DNA of 64,000 nt, from positions 77,971,501-78,035,500 of the forward strand of contig CM066734.1 of NCBI GenBank assembly GCA_033961575.1, in the 5' to 3' direction. Shown piece after piece: positions 57,370 to 64,000 of this stretch (position 1 is the stretch's first letter; each line of letters begins with the position of its first letter). Under the pieces are notes generated by a model. That model saw nothing but the letters and a program-made list of their open reading frames with translations, was not told the DNA's origin and made no database searches. A program made the position numbers and the translations under genes. This DNA is from Aselliscus stoliczkanus. Lineage: Eukaryota; Chordata; Mammalia; Chiroptera; Hipposideridae.

Positions 57370-58906
57370 GCACAAAGACTATTTATTACAATTAATCATC
57401 TGCTGGTTGGCCGGCCGTAACACATTTTCAAACACTTCAAACTTCTTGAATTATGCTAGAAATAAACTAAATAGAAATAATATAAATTGAAGTTTGAAAT
57501 CGACAAATGTTTGAAATTTAAGCAATATACTTATAAATAATCCAGGAAGCAAACAAACAAACAAAAAAACAATAACAATTGGAAAAAAAATGAAATGAAT
57601 AAAAATAAAAATAGGACCTAAAAAATGTAATGAAGTGCAGCTAAAGTGTTACTTATGGGAGATGTATAATTTTAATGAATATGTTAGAGAAACTAAAATA
57701 TAAAAATATCAAATTCAATTATGTAGTTTTTTAAAAAGACCCTAAAAATAGCTACTGAAACCCAAAGAAAGTAGAAGGAAGGGAATAATAAAAATAAAAA
57801 CTGAAATAAATGAACTAGAAAACAAATGTAGATATTTGAAGTAAAATTTTGGTTTTATTATAAAAAAGATCAATAGTATTAATAAACCTCAATAACAATG
57901 ATCAAGAAAATATGGGTGAAAAGCAAGTTGCCAAAATGAGGTAAATAATGGGGGAAATACTGTTAAATCCTAGGGATATTAAAAAGACAATAAAGTAGTA
58001 TAACATAAAAAAATTGACAATATGATTAAATGGGTAGTTCCTTGAGGAGAACAACTTATTTAAATTGAAACAAACAAGTGGGAAAAAAAGAAAAGAAGAT
58101 CTGAATAATCTTAAAGAAATTGCATTAATATTTAAATTTCTTTCCACTAACTAATGTTATCCTGATAGCTTCATTAATATATTCTACCAAACATTAAATG
58201 AAGGAATTAAGCAAAGCAGAGAATAGAAAACATTTTCTAATTCATTTTATGAAGTCAGCATAGGCCTAATACCAAAACCTGGCCTTATACCTAGATTCAA
58301 ATATTAAATACCTGTCTTATCAGAAGAGATGTAAAAGTCCTAAATAAACACTTTAAAATTAAATCCAGAGATATAAATGAACAACCTAGTGGATTTTATT
58401 TCAGGAATGCAAGGTTGGATTAATATTTGAAACCACTTAATGGAATTCAGTTAAGTAACAAAGAGGTAAAACTATATGATCTAAATACATGCAAAAAGAA
58501 AGCATTTGATAATATCCAATAACTCTTTCTCATAAAATAAAAGCTTCAGCAAATAAAAAATAGAACAGAGAATCTGTACTCAAGTAAAGGGCATCTTAAA
58601 AACATCTTTCAATTTAATGTATATTTACTTAATGTAAGCATATTTAATGTATTTGAAACTAGAAAAAGAACTAGTTCAAGATTTGTGATATCACCACTTT
58701 TTCATCATTTTACTTGATGTCCTAAATATTTTAAATATGTACATGAATGGCCAACTGAGTGGCTCAGTTGGGTAAGAGCTTGCTCAAGAGTGCGAGCTGA
58801 GCTCTGAGCAACAGTAGTTCTATGCCCAGCCTGAGCTGAGCTGCCACTGAGTTGCCAACAGGTGGCAGGATGGCTCAGCTAAAAAAAAAAAAAAAAAAAA
58901 AAAAAG

Positions 58907-58954
<48 letters not shown>

Positions 58955-60272
58955 TAAAGAAATAAACCAATTGAACAGAATATATTGTCCATAAAGAAAC
59001 ACACACTTTTATAGACTACATTACTCATGACAAATATGCCATTATATTTCAGTGGGAATAGGATAATCTTTTCAAACATGGAGGTGGTTCAAATAAATGT
59101 CTCATAGAAAAAGAATTAAGCATTACTCCTAGATCAACTAAACCTCAAATTTAATCAAGTCTTATAGCCCTACATGTGAAAGATAAAATAATAAGGGATA
59201 TAAATCTTTCTTATAAATTAACCATAAAAAAATTGAAAATTATATTAATGAAAATTACAATTCATAAAAGGATACTTGTGAGAATGATAAATTAAGCTTC
59301 AGACTGATAATATATATTTGCCACATATATTAATTATGCATCTGTATATATTTGCTACTGTATATGTATATGCATATGTTAATGCAGATGTATTTGTTTT
59401 GTACATCTGTCTAAAACCAACAAATGAGTTCTATTCAGAATATCTAAAGACTACCCAACAAAAATGGGCAAAGACCTTAAACAAGAACTTCAGGGAAACA
59501 TATTTACATTAGCCAATAAGAATATGAAATGATGCTCAACATCAAGAGTTATTAGAGTATGCAACTAAAACTACAATGAGCTACCAACCACTCACTAAAA
59601 TGTATAAAATTAGTCTAAAAATATAAGAACTAGTAAAGGTGAGGAACAACCAGAACTCTCTTACTTTGCTAGTGAAAGTATCAAGCTGTACAACAATTTT
59701 GGAAAACATTTTGGTAATATCCATTAAAGCTAAATCTATTCCTCCTATTTTATCATTAGCAATTTCACTCCTACTTATAGCGACCCCCCCCTTAAAAAAT
59801 GAGTGACAATATCAACTAAAAAATATGTAGAAGGATGATCATAGCATTTTTACTCAAATTAGCCCCAAACTGAAAACTACCCAAATGTCCATTTATAATG
59901 CATAGATATATTAATTGTGGTATATTTGCTGGAATGGAATACTATGCAGCAGTGAAAACAAAGAACTGATACAACTGTTTACACAACAACGTTGATGGAT
60001 TTCACATACCTAATATTGAGCAAAAGAAGCAAGATGCAAAGAGAACAGGTAACATAATTCTACTTATATAGATTTCCAGAACAGGCAAAATTTGTCTACA
60101 ATGATAGAAATCAGAGTCATGGTTACCTCAGGGGATGTTTGATGAGAATATGGTACAGGGTAACCCTCTGTAGTAATGTGTTTGTTCTACACATTGACCA
60201 GAAGGACAGTGTTATCCTTAATATTTCTGCATCATAGTGTATTATATCTCAATACACCTTTATCAAAAAATC
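57370..60272 (+). mobile_element. Ancient L1 LINE, ORF2 to 3' end, about 2.9 kb
   Basis: Landmarks in order: 'gaacctaaaaaatg'-type lead; 'cttatgggagatgtataatttt'; 'atattctaccaaacatt'; 'ctaataccaaaacctgg'; 'ttttatttcaggaatgcaaggttgg' (in parts); 'atgatctaaatacatgc'; 'aatgggcaaagaccttaaac'; 'gaatatgaaatgatgctcaacatc'; 'cccaaatgtccatttata'; 'tggaatactatgcagcagtgaaaac'; 'gagtcatggttacctcagggg'; and 'tatatctcaatacacctttatc'. This is the order of L1 ORF2 RT, C-terminus and 3' UTR. Every frame is broken by stops. A SINE and its microsatellite (58747-58950) interrupt it. Confidence 0.8.
58747..58950 (+). mobile_element. Short SINE with tail-derived (TA)n(CA)n
   Basis: ATGGCCAACTGAGTGGCTCAG head, 'taagagcttgctcaagagtgcgagctg' (in parts), 'caacaggtggcaggatggctcagct', A-run 58880-58904, then (TA) and (CA) units to 58950. 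The microsatellite sits at the end of the A tail, where such repeats often form. Clear target duplications were not found. Confidence 0.8.
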
Positions 60273-60829
60273 CATTGTGGATGCCCTATAGAGAAAGGAG
60301 TATGGAGAAATAAATTGAGAAACTCTAGGAACAATCCAGACCATTGTGGATATGGCTTGTATTGAAGAATCAGTAGAAATGGAGCAAAGTTGGAAGATTC
60401 AGAAAGTACTTTTGAGATGGAACTGTCAGGGCCTTTTCTTTGCAATGGCATGGGACAAGCAGGGAAAATAAAATGCTCCTTTAAAACAAGAAGGTTAAGG
60501 AAGGGGTAGGGAAAATGGACATACTCTTAGACAGAAGAACAGAAATATTAGATATCAGGTCCTTAAATTCTCTGTATCTAGTTGTTCCCCAGAATGAGTA
60601 GTTATATATAATTTTAAAAAAAATTTTGGTAAAACAATTCCTAAGGTTTATGCTATATGAATTCTAATATATTCTTGTACTTAACTATATTCTCAATGTA
60701 ATTAAATTTTGTTTGCCTACTTATATGCCTAGTATGCTTATCTCTTTTGTGATAAATTATCAAACACATTTTACAGCTGGCCAATTATGTTTTTAATAAC
60801 CAAAAAAGCTAATTAAATATCACCAACTT
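60273..60829. other. Unassigned DNA
   Basis: A 62-codon minus frame at 60263-60451 and the patch around it were examined and not assigned. Confidence 0.4.
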
Positions 60830-60939
60830 GGGCCCGCCGAGTGGCGCGGTGGTTAAGCGCTGGCTTGGGAAGCCAGCGGCCCCAGTTCCCGTCCCACATA
60901 TGAGGGCCAGTGACACTGCCCTCAAAAAAAAAAAAAAAA
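60830..60939 (+). mobile_element. Short GGCCGGCC-head SINE
   Basis: ATCACCAACTT or TCACCAACTT flanks it (60819-60829 and 60941-60950). The head is GGGCCCGCCGAGTGGCGCGG, with a perfect 7-base stem CGCTGGC/GCCAGCG around TTGGGAA, then 'gggccagtgacactgccctc' and about 17 A. Confidence 0.9.
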
Positions 60940-61084
60940 ATCACCAACTTATCTTTAAATTCTTTGAACATTTAGTGCAAATACGGAATTCATGATGTTA
61001 TGTATTAACTGCACAGACTGCCTCATTGATCTTGCTGTTTGATAGATATATTTTAGGAATGGGTTGTAGAGGATGATGAATTTT

Positions 61085-61241
61085 TTGTTGTTGTTTTTTG
61101 TTTTTGTTAGCTGAGCCATCCTGCCACCTCTTGGCAGCTCAACGGCAACTCAGCTCGGGCTGGCCTCGAACAGCTGTTGCTCAGAGCTCAGCTCGCACTC
61201 TTGAGCGAGCTCTTAACCAACTGAGCCACTCGGCCGGCCCA
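61085..61241 (-). mobile_element. Short SINE, 'ctcagttggttaagagc' head type
   Basis: GGATGATGAATTTTTT and GGATGATGATTTTT flank it. Reversed 'agctgagccatcctgccacctcttggcagctc' (in parts), 'cctcgaacagctg' and 'accaactgagccactcggccggccc'. Confidence 0.85.
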
Positions 61242-61496
61242 TGGATGATGATTTTTGCTTGTGGCTATTTAAAAAATTTATGATAAAAAGGTGTCTTTTA
61301 TGTCTGGAACAAGAAGTCTGTAGTATATTTTCCAAAAATCTTTTTTCCTAATTTTGTAATCTTTGGTTCACTTAAAAATTTTAGATTTTTGTCCTGTAAT
61401 CCATATTTTCTCAGCTCTAACTTTTTTAGAATTGCCACATTATGAACTATTGAAAAACTTTGATTAATTTTTCTGCTGACAATTAAGGTAATATTA
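61242..61496. other. Unassigned AT-rich DNA
   Basis: Nothing recognised. Confidence 0.4.
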
Positions 61497-61612
61497 AGTA
61501 TATATATTCCATATTTAAATATACTTTATATAAAATATATATAATCCATATTTAGATATTTTATATAAAGTATATATGCTCCATATTTAGATATACTTTA
61601 TATGCAAAATAT
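61497..61612. repeat. AT-rich minisatellite, about three 35-38-bp units
   Basis: Units of the form TATATAnnCCATATTTAnATAnTTTATATnnA repeat three times with small changes. Confidence 0.8.
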
Positions 61613-62060
61613 ATATATATTCACACTCTATTTTAGATACAGTTTTATCAACAGATGCTAAATATAGTTAGCATTTACTCTATTTACTTTAGTATGCATC
61701 CCATTTTTGTAGCCATCTGTTAAAATACTATAAATCAGTTATTTTTCTGATTGAAATACTTTTAATTATTTCAGCATTTGGTTAGCTTTTCACTATAGGG
61801 GTCCCTCAACAAAAATGTTTATGGAAAAATAACTGAGAATTTTTAAATAGTAAAATAATTAACCAAGCACTGTTTCCATCTGTTCTTTACTCGTAGGTTG
61901 CAAACCATGTTTTATCTTATGGCTATGTATGCAAATCATAATTTTGTAATATAAAACTGATTTGTAAAGCAAAAATCCTTATTAGGTTATTAAACTTAGT
62001 ATCTCCATTTTATTAATGAAAAATAGCAGATTTAGCTTTCTAGCTCCGTCTCAGGTCACT
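61613..62060. other. Unassigned AT-rich DNA
   Basis: Nothing recognised. Confidence 0.4.
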
Positions 62061-62073
62061 CTATTCCTCTCTT

Positions 62074-62193
62074 CCTTTTTTTTTTTTTTTTTTTTTTTTG
62101 AGGGCAGTGTCACTGGCCCTCATATGTGGGATCCGAACCTGGGCCGCTGGCTTCCCAAGCCAGCACTTAAACAACGCGCCACTCGGCCGGCCC
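62074..62193 (-). mobile_element. Short GGCCGGCC-head SINE
   Basis: Perfect 13-bp duplication CTATTCCTCTCTT (62061-62073 and 62194-62206). Reversed T-run, 'gagggcagtgtcactggccc', 'gatccgaacctgggccgctgg' and 'ccactcggccggcc'. The 105-codon frame across it is spurious. Confidence 0.9.
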
Positions 62194-62214
62194 CTATTCC
62201 TCTCTTTATGTTAT

Positions 62215-62640
62215 TTGAGATTCTTAAATGTCAGTGCTTATTCCAACACCTTGAGCTTTCCAAGGGTTCTTCCCAGTACCAGTACCTCCTGAAACACACT
62301 ATGTTCATCATCCCCAGATCTCTTTTGCCCTAATTAATTCCTACTTAACCTTTATATTTAAAAGCAACTTTTTTGTTTTTAGGGAAGTTTTCCATAATGC
62401 TGTGATTTAAGTCAGGTTACCCGTTAATATATTTGCAGTACCTTGCAAGCTTCCTCATGCCATTTATCTTTTTTATTTATAGTTTTTATGGTTTGATGAC
62501 TATCATTCTCTTAAAATAAAAATTTTGTAAGAATAATCTTGTTTCTTTTGCTTATCATTTCCTCTCAGACAACTAACATAGTATCTGCTACCTTTTAAAT
62601 ATTCAGCCTATAGTTGTTGAATAAATGAGTAAATTGAAAT
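62215..62640 (+). mobile_element. L2 LINE 3' region
   Basis: 'gtaccttgcaagcttcctcatgccatttatcttttttatttatag' (in parts), 'agacaactaacatagtatctgc' and 'agttgttgaataaatgag' match the L2 3' end order. Confidence 0.5.
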
Positions 62641-63534
62641 TGCCATGTTATCTAAATATTTGTTTTTTTCCAATTTGTGAATAATAAAGTTATAAAAAAA
62701 TATCCAGTATAAGCAAAAAAGTATCCATTTTAATATTAATAAAATTTGTCTAATGCCTCATGCTGTAAAATCAATCTATATCGATTTTGCTTAGAGATAC
62801 TTAGATAATTAATATCGAGTTATCAGGAATATGTAAAAACTACTGTTAGAGTTTTTAAGAAATCCAATGTAACACCAAAAGATATAAAACAACGCCTATA
62901 GTAAGCACTCAATAAATAAATTTAAGATCTTGATTGTTAAAGAATATAGTTTTGAGTGAAAACAAGGGATACAGTCATCTTAAAGGAGCATTTTTAGGTA
63001 ATTTACAAGTCCGTTTCTTGGTGGTTCCAGGCAGGCTGTTTCTTCCCCTGCAGCACTCCTTAGTAAAGTGGTCCTTCGACTGGAAATAATGCTTCCTCCA
63101 CTCTAACACTATAGCACTGAATTTTGCATTACCTCAATCTGTCTATTCATTAATGACTAAAGATTAGAGGGTACGTAAGAAGTAAGAAGATATAGAGCTC
63201 ATCTGAGGAGAGAAAAGTTGAATGTCTTTCTATCACCTCAGCCATTCAGACAAAACACTAAACACTAAGGAAACCCCAAAAGTACGTGCTGTGTCCAAAG
63301 ATAAAGTTCAACATCAAAGGGAAACTGTTATAGAACTAGGAGCTGAGAAATAATGAATATCCTGACAGTAGTACCATTTTAAAATGCTGGAAAACATGCT
63401 ATTCTTTTTTTCTAATTTTGTTCTGTCTAAAACAAGCTTCATATATTATCCCAGTATGAATATGACCCTCATATTATTGTCCTTGTTATGGAAAACGTTT
63501 CTATTTCCATTAAAGTTCATGTTACAAAGTTAAA
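62641..63534. other. Unassigned DNA
   Basis: 62990-63300 is less AT-rich and may be an old repeat. No frame of note. Confidence 0.4.
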
Positions 63535-63845
63535 AACCTACCCTCCAATGTGACAGTATGAGGTGGCCGGGTCTGTGGAAGGTGATTAGCATTAGATGAT
63601 GTCATGAATGAAGTTAGTGTCCTCATAAGAGTCATAGAAGAGCTTGATTCCCCTCTCTGCTCTCTGCCATGTGGGGATACAAGAAGTTGGCAATCTGGAA
63701 CCCAGAAGAGAGCCCTTAGCGGAACTTAACAATGATAATACTCTGATCTCTGGCTTCCAGCCTTCAGAAATGTGAGGAATAAGTTTCTGTTGTTTAAGTC
63801 ACCCAGTCTATGATACTCTGTTATAGCTGCCAGAACTAAGACAGT
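63535..63845 (+). mobile_element. MLT1-type MaLR LTR, 3' half
   Basis: 'gacagtatgaggtggccgggtct' (in parts), 'gaaggtgattagcattagatgatgtcatg', 'gtgtcctcataagagtcatagaagag', 'tctctgccatgtggggatac', 'gatctctggcttccagccttcagaaa' and 'tttctgttgtttaagtcacccagtctatg' follow the MLT1 LTR order. This is ancient retroviral LTR DNA without coding capacity. Confidence 0.8.
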
Positions 63846-64000
63846 CAGTACCCCAACTGCTGCGAGAGACAGCACCCAAGGTAGTGTTTCCTACTCACTT
63901 GCTCCCCACGCCCAGCCCAGGGCTGAGAACCAGACCTCCTTGGTGAAGGTGTGGCCCTGACTCATTGAATGACAGAGAAGTTGTGCTGGTCTTATGCCAG
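63846..64000. other. GC-richer unassigned end of window
   Basis: 'ccccacgcccagcccagggctgag' is one of the most GC-rich parts of the window. The window ends before its nature can be seen. Confidence 0.35.

Noticed and set aside
57405..57420. GGCCGGCC word suggesting a truncated SINE
   Set aside because: Only about 8-10 bases match and no B-box, tail or duplication is present.
58820..59079. Two minus frames of 60-66 codons with CVCVCV and IYIY runs
   Set aside because: They read the (CA)n/(TA)n microsatellite and the SINE A tail.
1..64000. tRNA genes, rRNA genes, CRISPR arrays, bacterial promoters or operons
   Set aside because: tRNA-like folds all belong to SINE heads with A tails and target duplications. 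Regular spaced repeats are microsatellites. Nothing prokaryotic was seen.

Overview
This window reads as AT-rich, gene-poor nuclear DNA from a placental mammal, most likely a bat. The mammalian signs are many interspersed copies of L1, L2 and MIR, plus MLT1 LTRs, with (CA)n, (TA)n and (ATCT)n microsatellites. The bat call is an inference. It rests on abundant tRNA-derived SINEs with a GGCCGGCC-type 5' end and a CCAATAAAATCTTT 3' module, on L1 3' ends with the tract 'gtgtacacctgaaactaa', and on mariner debris. By recall the SINEs resemble those of Yinpterochiroptera (horseshoe or leaf-nosed bat type). The species cannot be fixed by eye. There are no bacterial features: no operons, rRNA genes, intact tRNA genes or CRISPR arrays.

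Most long open frames here are repeats read by chance. SINE reverse complements give several, L1 ORF2 C-terminal tails give two or three, and (T)n or (TA)n tracts give others. The one signal that looks like a host gene is on the minus strand, between about 52.4 and 45.9 kb. It has a 170-nt open segment (52383 to 52214) with a good splice donor, and a 149-nt open segment (46244 to 46096) with a strong acceptor, a stop codon and an AATAAA signal downstream. The phases of the two segments join exactly. I could not identify the protein. A SINE sits on the presumed acceptor of the first exon.

Layout. 0-10 kb: unique AT-rich DNA with a small mariner MITE, a MIR, an L2, a minus-strand L1 split by a 437-bp SINE, and an older SINE of the same long type. 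10-20 kb: an L1 insertion with perfect 14-bp target duplications that carries a second L1-like 3' end (3' transduction or chimera), two SINEs, L1 scraps, an MLT1 and MIRs. 20-35 kb: two 5'-inverted L1s, an internally deleted MLT1, several SINEs, two minus-strand L1 tails, and an LTR-like block with a 17-bp direct repeat around a 53-bp A-rich insert. 35-46 kb: mostly unassigned DNA with MIR, L2, a young minus-strand L1 and a mariner transposase remnant. 46-53 kb: the candidate gene end, a probable solo LTR and a long SINE. 53-64 kb: a long unassigned stretch, about 2.9 kb of ancient L1, short SINEs, an L2 and an MLT1.

The SINEs fall into at least four modular types, many with intact target-site duplications. 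This makes the window a useful record of retrotransposition. Repeat family names come from remembered consensus sequences, so element edges are approximate except where target duplications are quoted.
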